Below are positions 1 through 6,010 of a stretch of 6,614 nt of DNA, piece by piece (positions within the stretch are counted from its first letter, which is position 1; every line of letters starts with the position of its first letter). Position numbers and translations under genes: made by a program. The notes beneath the pieces are model-generated. The model saw nothing but the letters and a program-made list of their open reading frames with translations, was not told the DNA's origin and did no database searches. The DNA comes from Rhodospirillaceae bacterium (GTDB lineage Bacteria; Pseudomonadota; Alphaproteobacteria; Thalassobaculales; Thalassobaculaceae): contig NZVJ01000054.1 in NCBI GenBank assembly GCA_002701455.1, forward strand, positions 1 to 6,614. The letters are read 5' to 3'.

Positions 1-701
1 TCATTTATAAAATTTATATCTACCACATTACACGCCCGCAGAAAATGCAATGCCGTGTCTAACGCAGTCACCCCCGTATCAGCTGCCCAATGCTGTCCAC
101 ATTCTACAAGAAGCCCTACCTTATTATTACGGGTATCATTGAAGGGTGTATATTCAATTAATCGCTTTCCTACAACATGACCCGATCCACACATGATATG
201 CGCAGGAAAATTAACCTTTTTTACAAACTTTCTCTCTTTTTCTAGGCCATTACAAATCATTAACGGCTTTGAGAAAGTACCCATGGAATGGATATCTAAA
301 AGCAAATCAACTTCATCAAAAACCGGTCTCAACTCTCGTGCTCTTTGAAGTTCAGCAGTTTTTTCTTGTCCGTCCAACCTCTCTTCAACCCAGACGCGAT
401 TAAAGTCTTCGTCAATAAATCTCGATAAACTTGGCGCTGAAGGATCAAAGGTTGAATAGGCTAAGTGGTTTACAAAAGCCAGTGTGAGCTTTCCATTGAG
501 CGGTCGGATATTATCTTTAAAGAGTATATCGAGGGCGATTGCACCGCATATTTCGTTGCCATGAGTGACGGCATTAATCATTACATGAGGGCCCGGTTTT
601 CCACTATCAAAGGTTGTAACGAAGTCAACTCCAACATTACTCTTCTTGTATGGCTGAATGTCTGGCGCCTCTAATTCCACCACAAAATTTTCACTAATCA
701 C
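1..701 (-). CDS. Succinylglutamate desuccinylase/aspartoacylase-family zinc acylase, N-terminal part (runs off left edge)
   Basis: This reads as a cytoplasmic zinc metallo-hydrolase that would cleave an acyl group from an N-acyl amino acid or related amide (AstE/AspA family, peptidase M14-like fold). 233 codons are open from a GTG at 701-699 to the window edge, so the C-terminus is missing; family members are usually about 300-350 residues. Visible motifs in order are HGNE at residues 47-50 (zinc His and Glu), DFNR at 99-102 (substrate-binding Asn-Arg), DIHS at 136-139 (third zinc ligand His138) and ECG at 200-202 (likely catalytic Glu200). Their spacing fits human aspartoacylase: zinc ligands 91 residues apart here against 95, and the last His to the catalytic Glu 62 in both. 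The GTG start is chosen for the AGAGGTG ribosome site just upstream; an in-frame GTG two codons earlier overlaps that site. The gene is divergent from the MFS transporter gene. The family also includes DoeB of ectoine catabolism, but no other ectoine genes are here, so the substrate is unknown. Confidence 0.88.
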   Translation of the reverse strand, partial: MISENFVVELEAPDIQPYKKSNVGVDFVTTFDSGKPGPHVMINAVTHGNEICGAIALDILFKDNIRPLNGKLTLAFVNHLAYSTFDPSAPSLSRFIDEDFNRVWVEERLDGQEKTAELQRARELRPVFDEVDLLLDIHSMGTFSKPLMICNGLEKERKFVKKVNFPAHIMCGSGHVVGKRLIEYTPFNDTRNNKVGLLVECGQHWAADTGVTALDTALHFLRACNVVDINFIN

Positions 702-836
702 TTTCACCTCTCTGAAACATATTAGAGTTAGAGACAATCGCTAAATTATGAATTCATATAAAGCAAAATATCTCAAAGCGTCTTATACTAACGTTATTAA
801 TACAAAAAACTATAGTGATTTAAGATCATACAAAAC
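702..836. promoter_or_regulatory. Divergent intergenic promoter region with candidate operator
   Basis: This AT-rich 135-base stretch separates the acylase gene from the transporter gene and must hold the promoters for both, unless they are transcribed from further away. On the plus strand TATACT (784-789) and TATAGT (811-816) each match the -10 consensus at five of six positions, but neither has a convincing -35 at normal spacing. A perfect 8-base palindrome, TAACGTTA (789-796), extends to an imperfect 14-base dyad (786-799, 12 of 14 positions symmetrical) that overlaps the first -10 candidate, as a repressor site might. On the minus strand TTGAGA (RC of 772-777) resembles a -35 but lacks a well-placed -10. 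No regulator gene is in the window. The region is certain as an intergenic spacer; the individual elements are tentative. Confidence 0.4.
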
Positions 837-2207
837 ATGTTTAGCTCTTTTAAAACAATTTCCATATTAGCCGCTATAAGTCTTGGCGCGATGGTTGGTC
901 CGTTAGACACTTCGGTTAATGTCGCATTTCCACATATCGTCAGCGATCTTAACCAACCGTTAGAAATGATACGTTATGTTGTTATCTGCTACGTTCTCAC
1001 CTATTCCAGCTTAATGCTTGTTTGTGGAAAACTTGGCGATATACACGGGCAGCGGCAGATCTTTTTAATTGGATTATTAGTCAGCGTTATTTCATTTTTA
1101 CTTATCTCTCTTTCTTGGAGTTTTGAGTCACTTCTTTTTTTTCGTTTCTTGCAGGGTATCGGAACAGGACTTACGACAAGCGTTGCCCCGGCGATGATGA
1201 TCGCCTTATATCCCGAAGAAAAAAGGGGTTATGCAGTTGGGTTATTTACATTTGTTTTTGCAATGGGCGGTCTATTAGGCCCAATTATCGGAGGATCTCT
1301 TGTAGAACTTTTTGGATGGCAGGCTGTTTTTTGGTTCAGGATACCACTTGCTGTTATCTCTTTTGTTATTTTAATTTGGACAGGTTCTTCGGCGCGGCAG
1401 CGAAAGGATACAACACTCGATAAATTTGGGGCAGTCTTGCTTATATCATCAATCTCAATGTGGCTGCTTGCAATAAATCAATTTCATAGTCTCGATGAAG
1501 AAAGCATCTGGTATGTTTATGTATTACCAGTGACCGCGAGCGCCTTGACCTATTGGTTCATTCGTCACGAAAAACGCGCAAAAGATCCAATCATACAGCT
1601 TAGTATTTTTAACAATATTGAATTCGTTATACTGAACCTCGCAAGCTGCTTCATTTATTTAGCAACTTTCAGTGTAATTTTATTTATTCCTTTCTTTCTA
1701 TACCAAATAAAAACTCTTCCAACTAATGAAGCGGGACTAATTCTAGCCATTGGTTTTTTAGGCGCCAGCATAGCTGGAATTTTTGGAGGCCGACTTATAA
1801 ATAATCTGGGATCGCGACCTCTTGGTTTTAGTGGCATTTTAATTACTGCTATTGGGCTCTTTGCCATTAGTTACGTCAATGACCCCGATAGCATCCCGTG
1901 GATGATCCTAGCACTTTTTATACAAGGCTTTGGCACTGGTTTATTTCAAACCTCCTACATGTATTCCATTACGGGTATGCTGCCTCCAGAGCAAAGAGGA
2001 GTTGCCGGCAGTATCACAATGCTAACCCGAACAATCGGAGTGGTGTCCGGGGTTACTGTTTTAACGCTTATTTTTTCCTGGCTTGATGGATCAGGCTACC
2101 AATTTCAAGAAAGTTTCAAATTAATTTTTAACGTTGTGGGTGGCGGTCTTTTTGTATTTTTGCTAACTACATTGCCGTGGCCACAGGTTTGGTTTCGCAA
2201 AGCATAA
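837..2207 (+). CDS. MFS transporter, DHA2 (EmrB/QacA-like) 14-TM family
   Basis: An inner-membrane proton-coupled transporter of the major facilitator superfamily, 456 residues, close to the usual length of 14-helix DHA2 carriers. Hydrophobic segments lie near residues 8-30, 45-64, 75-92, 99-121, 133-155, 162-180, 195-213, 224-243, 263-287, 297-315, 327-345, 352-375, 395-415 and 430-450. Family signatures are visible: LDTSVNVAFPHI (23-34; motif D1 of DHA2 carriers), GKLGDIHGQR (64-73; motif A), RFLQGIGTG (103-111; motif B) and GGLLGPIIGG (144-153; motif C, linked to export). The usual Asn in the following W..FW.N.P motif is Arg168 here. The ATG has no strong Shine-Dalgarno, but the N-terminus aligns well with the family, so the start is kept. 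The ThDP-enzyme gene begins 41 bases downstream on the same strand, suggesting co-transcription. DHA2 members mostly export drugs or metabolites, so export of a pathway intermediate or toxic compound is the default guess; uptake is not excluded. Confidence 0.93.
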   Translation: MFSSFKTISILAAISLGAMVGPLDTSVNVAFPHIVSDLNQPLEMIRYVVICYVLTYSSLMLVCGKLGDIHGQRQIFLIGLLVSVISFLLISLSWSFESLLFFRFLQGIGTGLTTSVAPAMMIALYPEEKRGYAVGLFTFVFAMGGLLGPIIGGSLVELFGWQAVFWFRIPLAVISFVILIWTGSSARQRKDTTLDKFGAVLLISSISMWLLAINQFHSLDEESIWYVYVLPVTASALTYWFIRHEKRAKDPIIQLSIFNNIEFVILNLASCFIYLATFSVILFIPFFLYQIKTLPTNEAGLILAIGFLGASIAGIFGGRLINNLGSRPLGFSGILITAIGLFAISYVNDPDSIPWMILALFIQGFGTGLFQTSYMYSITGMLPPEQRGVAGSITMLTRTIGVVSGVTVLTLIFSWLDGSGYQFQESFKLIFNVVGGGLFVFLLTTLPWPQVWFRKA

Positions 2208-2248
2208 TCACTTGGTTAACGACCCTAGTTAAATACCGGAGATTTTAG

Positions 2249-3853
2249 ATGAATAATGCTGATCTAATTGTTGCATTTATGAAGCAGGCGGGAGTAAGCC
2301 ACGGATTTGGCATCCCGAGTGGAAATGTCTTACCTCTTATAGAATCAATGCGCCTTGGCGGAATGGAGTTTATCCTTACAGCTCATGAGGGCTCTGCCTC
2401 GTTTGCTGCCGATGTCATGGGCAGAATTACAGGTAAACCAGGATTTTGTATTGCAACGCTAGGACCAGGTGCAACCAACCTGGCAACCGGTGTAGGCAGT
2501 GCCTATTTAGACAGATCCCCAATGATCGCTATCACATGTAATCTTAATACTCCGCAGTTAGGTCGCCGTATCCAGATGTGGATAGATCATCACGCTTTAT
2601 TTGCTCCTATTACAAAAGCGTCTTACGCGGCGAAACATGATAATGTCGCAGAGATAATGGAAGAAGCCATCACATTGGCTCTAACAGAACCGATGGGACC
2701 AGTTCATATTGATTTACCGGAGGACGTATCACTTTCTCCTGCGCAAGGCCATGTGAACGGTAATTTTTCGGTAACACATGTTAAAGGCACCGCATCAGAT
2801 GCCGATATCAGCAAAGCTGTCGCTTTATTGGAACAATCCGAAAAACCTGTTGCTATTTTAGGATCATCTGCAATGCGAATGAAAGATCATTCTTTACTGG
2901 AGAAATTTATCGAAAAAAATAATATACCCTTCGGCAGCTCTACAATGGCCAAAGGAATGATTGATGAAAACCACCCGTTGTGCTTTGGGTGCATTGAACG
3001 TGGAAAGAGACAAATGCAGCGTAAATTCATACAATCTGCTGACTTGGTTATAGGTCTTGGCTTTGACACTATCGAAGTAGAGTATGAGGCCTGGATCGGC
3101 GGCACACCGCTTTTATCAGTCGACATAGAGACCCCGGACATTGATGAAAGCGTAAACCTTGTAGGAGAAGTGACAGGCGAATTATCTGATTCTATTTCCC
3201 GCTTATTAAGTTATCCACCCAGAGAAAACAAATGGACGCAGGCGGAACTAGATAAACACAAAGAAGATTATAACTCCGCACTGCGGCCCTCAACTGATGC
3301 CTTCACGCCTTTCAAAGCCATCGATATCGTGCGTGAGGTATTACCAAAAGATGGCATTATCACTTACGATGTTGGAGCTCATACCCATCAGATTGCCAGC
3401 CAGTGGATAGCTCCTGAACCGAAACTTTGCCATGTCACCAATGGCTGGTCATCAATGGGTATTGGCCTACCAGCCGCAATTGCCGCCAAGATTGCCAAAC
3501 CAACCAACCCTGTAGTTTGCCTGATTGGCGACGGGTGTTTTCAAATGACTGCCGGAGAGCTAGCGACAGCACGAAGGCAAAATTTATCAATTCCTGTTGT
3601 GGTACTAAACGATAGGTGGTTGTCTTTGATCCAAATAAAACAGGAAAAAAGGCAATATGCGCAATACGGTTCGCAAGTGGAGATGGCGACGTATGATGAA
3701 CCTCCTAGCCACTACTTTGGTGTCCCCGCTTTTGGTGTGTATGACGAAGCCAATCTTAAGAAAGCACTTGAGACTGCTCTAAAGGCAGACGGACCAACAG
3801 TAATTGAAGCTATGGTAGATGGGAGTCATTATCTTGAGACAGTATTTGACTGA
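2249..3853 (+). CDS. Thiamine-diphosphate-dependent enzyme, acetolactate synthase/decarboxylase-like
   Basis: A soluble ThDP- and Mg2+-dependent enzyme that makes or breaks a C-C bond next to a carbonyl (decarboxylase, lyase or carboligase). The 534 residues show the normal three domains: pyrimidine-binding (about 1-165), central Rossmann-like (about 185-320) and pyrophosphate-binding (about 345-520). The catalytic Glu47 sits in AHEGSASFAA, followed by GPGATN (72-77). The cofactor/metal motif runs from GDG (427-429) to Asn454, the normal spacing of about 28 residues. DVGAH and SSMGIGLPAA resemble acetolactate synthase more than 2-hydroxyacyl-CoA lyase. Still, this subfamily includes sulfoacetaldehyde acetyltransferase-, benzoylformate decarboxylase- and AruI-like enzymes that cannot be separated by eye. 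No small regulatory subunit gene (ilvN-like) is adjacent, which argues against a housekeeping role in branched-chain amino acid synthesis. A GGAG site (2238-2241) seven bases before the ATG supports the start. It probably shares a transcript with the upstream transporter gene. Confidence 0.92.
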   Translation: MNNADLIVAFMKQAGVSHGFGIPSGNVLPLIESMRLGGMEFILTAHEGSASFAADVMGRITGKPGFCIATLGPGATNLATGVGSAYLDRSPMIAITCNLNTPQLGRRIQMWIDHHALFAPITKASYAAKHDNVAEIMEEAITLALTEPMGPVHIDLPEDVSLSPAQGHVNGNFSVTHVKGTASDADISKAVALLEQSEKPVAILGSSAMRMKDHSLLEKFIEKNNIPFGSSTMAKGMIDENHPLCFGCIERGKRQMQRKFIQSADLVIGLGFDTIEVEYEAWIGGTPLLSVDIETPDIDESVNLVGEVTGELSDSISRLLSYPPRENKWTQAELDKHKEDYNSALRPSTDAFTPFKAIDIVREVLPKDGIITYDVGAHTHQIASQWIAPEPKLCHVTNGWSSMGIGLPAAIAAKIAKPTNPVVCLIGDGCFQMTAGELATARRQNLSIPVVVLNDRWLSLIQIKQEKRQYAQYGSQVEMATYDEPPSHYFGVPAFGVYDEANLKKALETALKADGPTVIEAMVDGSHYLETVFD

Positions 3854-3995
3854 GACACGAACTATTTGAAACAGAACGTGATAATGACCCCATATACTGC
3901 CAGGAGCATGTCAAATACAGGGCCTGGTTACGTTGCACAAACTTCAGCTGGTAATGTGGGTACGACACCCGGTTGGGTTTATATTTGACAATAAC

Positions 3996-4005
3996 TTGGG
4001 CCCAA
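3996..4005. promoter_or_regulatory. Perfect 10-base palindrome TTGGGCCCAA, possible operator
   Basis: TTGGGCCCAA is fully self-complementary. It lies five bases after a consensus -35 hexamer, TTGACA (3985-3990), in an otherwise AT-rich gap. A dimeric regulator could bind here. However, no good -10 stands 16-18 bases after TTGACA (the 17-base position reads GTTTCT), so a promoter at this site would need an activator or may not exist. The site was found by inspection only. Confidence 0.25.
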
Positions 4006-4054
4006 AGGTTTCTCATCAACTATGTGAAAGTTTTAGTGCAATTTCTTTCAAGCA

Positions 4055-4085
4055 TTGAAACCGAATACAGATCCTGCTGTAATAT
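4055..4085 (+). promoter_or_regulatory. Candidate sigma70-type promoter for the first dioxygenase gene
   Basis: TTGAAA (4055-4060) matches the -35 consensus at five of six positions. It is followed after 17 bases by TGTAAT (4078-4083), or after 19 bases by TAATAT (4080-4085). Either would start transcription about 20 bases before the ATG at 4113, a normal short leader. TGTAAT lacks the strongly conserved second-position A, and 19 bases is a long spacer, so the call is modest. Confidence 0.35.
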
Positions 4086-4112
4086 TGTAAATTTTCGGGA
4101 TCTTTTGAACCA

Positions 4113-4946
4113 ATGCCTAAAATCCTTACAGATAAACAGATTATCGAATACGAAGAAAATGGTCTCGTTTTTCCTATCACTGTCATGCCAGAAAATGAGG
4201 CAGATACCCTAAAACATAAACTAGAACGTTACGAAAGCTCTAGTGGAGGCCCCATTCAAAAAGAATGGCGTCATAAGGTGCATCTTCTTTTCACATGGGC
4301 AAACGAGATTGTACGCCATCCAAAAATTTTAGATGCCGTAGAAGATTTAATTGGACCAAATATTATCTGCTGGACCACAAATTTTTTCATAAAAGAGGCG
4401 CAAGATCCTGGTTTTGTATCCTGGCATCAGGACTCAACTTATTGGGGGTTAGAACCGGCTGATGTTGTCACCGCTTGGTTCGCGATGTCGGACGCTCCGA
4501 TAGAGAGCGGGGCAATGAAATTTATTTTAGGCAGCCACAAATGGGACCAGATTAATCATACGGATACTTTTGATTCCAATAACTTGCTTACAAGAGGTCA
4601 AGAGATAGATCTTCAAATTGATGAAAATGAAGGGGTATTCGCACCCCTAAAGGCAGGACAAATCTCCCTGCATCATATTCGGGCGGCGCACGCATCCTCA
4701 CCTAATACAACTTCCAGCAGAAGAATTGGCTTAGCCATCCGATATATCCCAACCTACGTAAAGCAGGTTAAAATCAGAGACTCTGCTATGCTTGTACGCG
4801 GCGAAGATAGGCATGGAAATTTCGATCACGAGAAGCCACCCTCTGCTGATCTGAGTGAGGCCGCCTTACTAGCGCATAAAGACGCGACCGAACGACAGCT
4901 AAAAACCTACTACAAAGGAACGAGCAAAGAAGAATTTCGTCCGTAA
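4113..4946 (+). CDS. Phytanoyl-CoA dioxygenase (PhyH) family Fe(II)/2-oxoglutarate oxygenase, first copy
   Basis: A soluble non-heme iron oxygenase that would couple oxidative decarboxylation of 2-oxoglutarate to hydroxylation of an unknown substrate. At 277 residues it is a normal length for bacterial PhyH proteins. The iron triad is complete: His105-x-Asp107 in WHQDS and the distal His193 in AAHASSPN. Arg204, exactly 11 residues after His193, matches the 2-oxoglutarate-binding arginine. The N-terminus (LTDKQIIEYEENG, about 5-17) is the usual PhyH opening helix, which supports this ATG although the ribosome site is weak (GGGA lies too far upstream). Asp107 argues against a SyrB2-type halogenase, which has Ala or Gly there. 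A second, divergent PhyH gene follows 101 bases later. PhyH relatives act on fatty acyl-CoAs, ectoine, phosphonates, amino acids and many natural products, so the substrate cannot be named. Confidence 0.92.
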   Translation: MPKILTDKQIIEYEENGLVFPITVMPENEADTLKHKLERYESSSGGPIQKEWRHKVHLLFTWANEIVRHPKILDAVEDLIGPNIICWTTNFFIKEAQDPGFVSWHQDSTYWGLEPADVVTAWFAMSDAPIESGAMKFILGSHKWDQINHTDTFDSNNLLTRGQEIDLQIDENEGVFAPLKAGQISLHHIRAAHASSPNTTSSRRIGLAIRYIPTYVKQVKIRDSAMLVRGEDRHGNFDHEKPPSADLSEAALLAHKDATERQLKTYYKGTSKEEFRP

Positions 4947-5012
4947 GTTTAAGGTGTCAAAAAGGAAACTTTCCGAGGGTCAACTTTTATTTTTTTTAGA
5001 TGAATAAATATG

Positions 5013-5041
5013 TATAATTAGTAGAAGTTAAATATCAGGAG
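5013..5041 (+). promoter_or_regulatory. Perfect -10 TATAAT and AGGAG ribosome site before the second dioxygenase gene
   Basis: TATAAT (5013-5018) is a perfect -10 hexamer, and AGGAG (5037-5041) lies six bases before the ATG at 5048. Predicted transcription would start near 5025, giving a leader of about 23 bases. The -35 position is occupied by a T-run (4990-4997) that matches TTGACA poorly, so the promoter would depend mainly on the -10. If active, it lets the second dioxygenase be made independently of the first. The ribosome site is solid; the promoter is moderate. Confidence 0.5.
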
Positions 5042-5047
5042 TTAAAT

Positions 5048-5950
5048 ATGAAATCAGAGTCAATATTAGCTCATAAACCTAAAGTGCTAACGCAAGCTCA
5101 GCGGGAAACATACTTCCGCGACGGGTATTTGGTTCTAGAGGAATTTATTGATCCAGAGTGGATGAAGCGGATTTGGGATACGACCAATGATTTTATAGAA
5201 GAAAGCCGCTCCTATAGCCAGTCTGACTCTAAATTTGATCTGGACCAGGGACACAGTGCCGAAAACCCCAGGCTCAGACGCCTTACAAGTCCTGTATCGC
5301 ATCATTCCACTTACTGGGAGTTTGCTAGTCAGGGGCCAATCGTAGATGTTGCCGAGGATTTACTTGGTCCGGATGTGACGTTTCACCATTCAAAATTAAA
5401 TTTTAAGTGGGGCGGTGGGGGCGAAGAGGTAAAATGGCATCAGGATATCCCATTCTACCCTCACACAAATTATTCCGTTCTCGCCATAGGCCTGTACATG
5501 AATGATGTTGATGACGAGATGGGGCCGATGGGTGCAATCCCTGGCAGTCATTTTGGGCCAATATACAGCCACTATAATAAGGAAGGTGAGTGGGTCGGCG
5601 CTATGTCGGATGAAGATGCTGCTACGTTACCCACAGCTAAAACCGGCTGGATGAAAGGCAAAGCAGGTTCCATAACTATACATCATTGCAGAACAGTTCA
5701 CGGCTCTATGCCTAATAATTCAAGTAGGATGCGGCCGCTCCTAATAAACGCTTATTCCTCTGCAGACGCATTGACTATCACGTCGCACCCGGCCCCCTGC
5801 AAAGAGGCATTGCAAGTTGTAAGAGGCAAGCCGTCCAAATATGCTGAGTTTGATTCCGATCCTTGTCCCTTACCACCAGATTGGTCCGGTGGTTACACAT
5901 CCATTTTTGCAGCTCAGCAGGAAGAGGACGACAACAGTCAACGCCAGTAA
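5048..5950 (+). CDS. Phytanoyl-CoA dioxygenase (PhyH) family Fe(II)/2-oxoglutarate oxygenase, second copy
   Basis: A second soluble Fe(II)/2-oxoglutarate oxygenase, 300 residues, with the full active-site set: His131-x-Asp133 in KWHQDIPFY, distal His218 in TVHGSMPNNSS and Arg229 eleven residues later for 2-oxoglutarate. The opening helix LTQAQRETYFRDGYLVLEEF (14-33) is typical of PhyH. It differs from its upstream neighbour outside these motifs. It has a glycine-rich stretch WGGGGEE (about 122-128) just before the iron motif, a longer segment between the iron motif and the distal His, and an acidic, glutamine-rich tail. The pair is therefore not a recent duplication and probably acts on different positions or substrates. 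A strong AGGAG site six bases before the ATG fixes the start. It ends 46 bases before the convergent lyase gene. It is a hydroxylase rather than a halogenase by its HxD motif; the substrate is unknown. Confidence 0.93.
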   Translation: MKSESILAHKPKVLTQAQRETYFRDGYLVLEEFIDPEWMKRIWDTTNDFIEESRSYSQSDSKFDLDQGHSAENPRLRRLTSPVSHHSTYWEFASQGPIVDVAEDLLGPDVTFHHSKLNFKWGGGGEEVKWHQDIPFYPHTNYSVLAIGLYMNDVDDEMGPMGAIPGSHFGPIYSHYNKEGEWVGAMSDEDAATLPTAKTGWMKGKAGSITIHHCRTVHGSMPNNSSRMRPLLINAYSSADALTITSHPAPCKEALQVVRGKPSKYAEFDSDPCPLPPDWSGGYTSIFAAQQEEDDNSQRQ

Positions 5951-5984
5951 CACAGCGATGATTGTCTGCTCCGCTTCTTATATG

Positions 5985-6010
5985 AAAAAGAGGTTATTAA
6001 CTCTCTTTTT
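5985..6010. terminator. Bidirectional hairpin terminator between convergent genes
   Basis: AAAAAGAGGTT (5985-5995) pairs with AACTCTCTTTTT (5999-6010), with one bulged T at 6002 and loop ATT (5996-5998). The stem is flanked by an A-run on one side and a T-run on the other, so it could stop transcription from both strands, as expected where two genes converge. The stem is AT-rich and therefore weak. It overlaps the stop codon of the minus-strand lyase gene (TAA, 5999-5997), so on that strand the hairpin includes the last codons. Confidence 0.5.

Larger units (their letters stand above)
3854..4112. other. 259-base intergenic gap between the ThDP-enzyme and first dioxygenase genes
   Basis: No gene is convincingly present here. 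The gap holds a perfect TTGACA (3985-3990), a 10-base palindrome (3996-4005) and a possible promoter (4055-4085). No hairpin followed by a T-run appears after the ThDP-enzyme stop; the only pair of arms near it (CCAGG at 3899-3903 with CCTGG about 18 bases on) has a long loop and no T-tract. A 34-codon reading frame (3884-3988) lies in the same frame as the ThDP-enzyme gene but lacks a ribosome site. The length suggests that the dioxygenase genes are transcribed separately from the transporter and ThDP-enzyme genes. Confidence 0.5.

Noticed and set aside
465..674. 69-codon plus-strand open frame opposite the acylase gene
   Set aside because: It lies wholly inside the minus-strand acylase gene, whose zinc and catalytic motifs are clear, and its translation resembles no known family.
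1..701. DoeB-type ectoine catabolism assignment for the acylase
   Set aside because: DoeB belongs to the same family, but no ectoine hydrolase, transaminase or ectoine transporter gene is visible, so naming it doeB would be unsupported.
2249..3853. Housekeeping acetolactate synthase large subunit (ilvB/ilvI)
   Set aside because: The motifs are similar, but no regulatory subunit gene or other branched-chain amino acid gene is adjacent, and the context is oxygenase and transporter genes.
3924..3959. Imperfect direct repeat, CTGGTTACGTTG and CTGGTAATGTGG, 24 bases apart
   Set aside because: Only nine of twelve bases match and there are only two copies, which is within chance expectation.
3884..3988. 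34-codon open frame (begins MTPYTARSM) after the ThDP-enzyme gene, in the same frame, which could suggest stop read-through or a small protein
   Set aside because: There is no ribosome site, and the ThDP enzyme already ends at a normal family C-terminus. An open run of about 45 codons after a stop is not rare by chance.
4964..4997. GGAAACTTTCC palindrome (4964-4974) followed by a run of eight T (4990-4997), resembling a terminator after the first dioxygenase gene
   Set aside because: The palindrome has only a one-base centre and lies 15 bases before the T-run, so it does not form a proper terminator hairpin. The T-run more likely belongs to the AT-rich promoter zone of the next gene.
4113..5950. 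SyrB2-like non-heme iron halogenases
   Set aside because: Both proteins have Asp in the HxD iron motif; these halogenases have Ala or Gly there to leave room for chloride.
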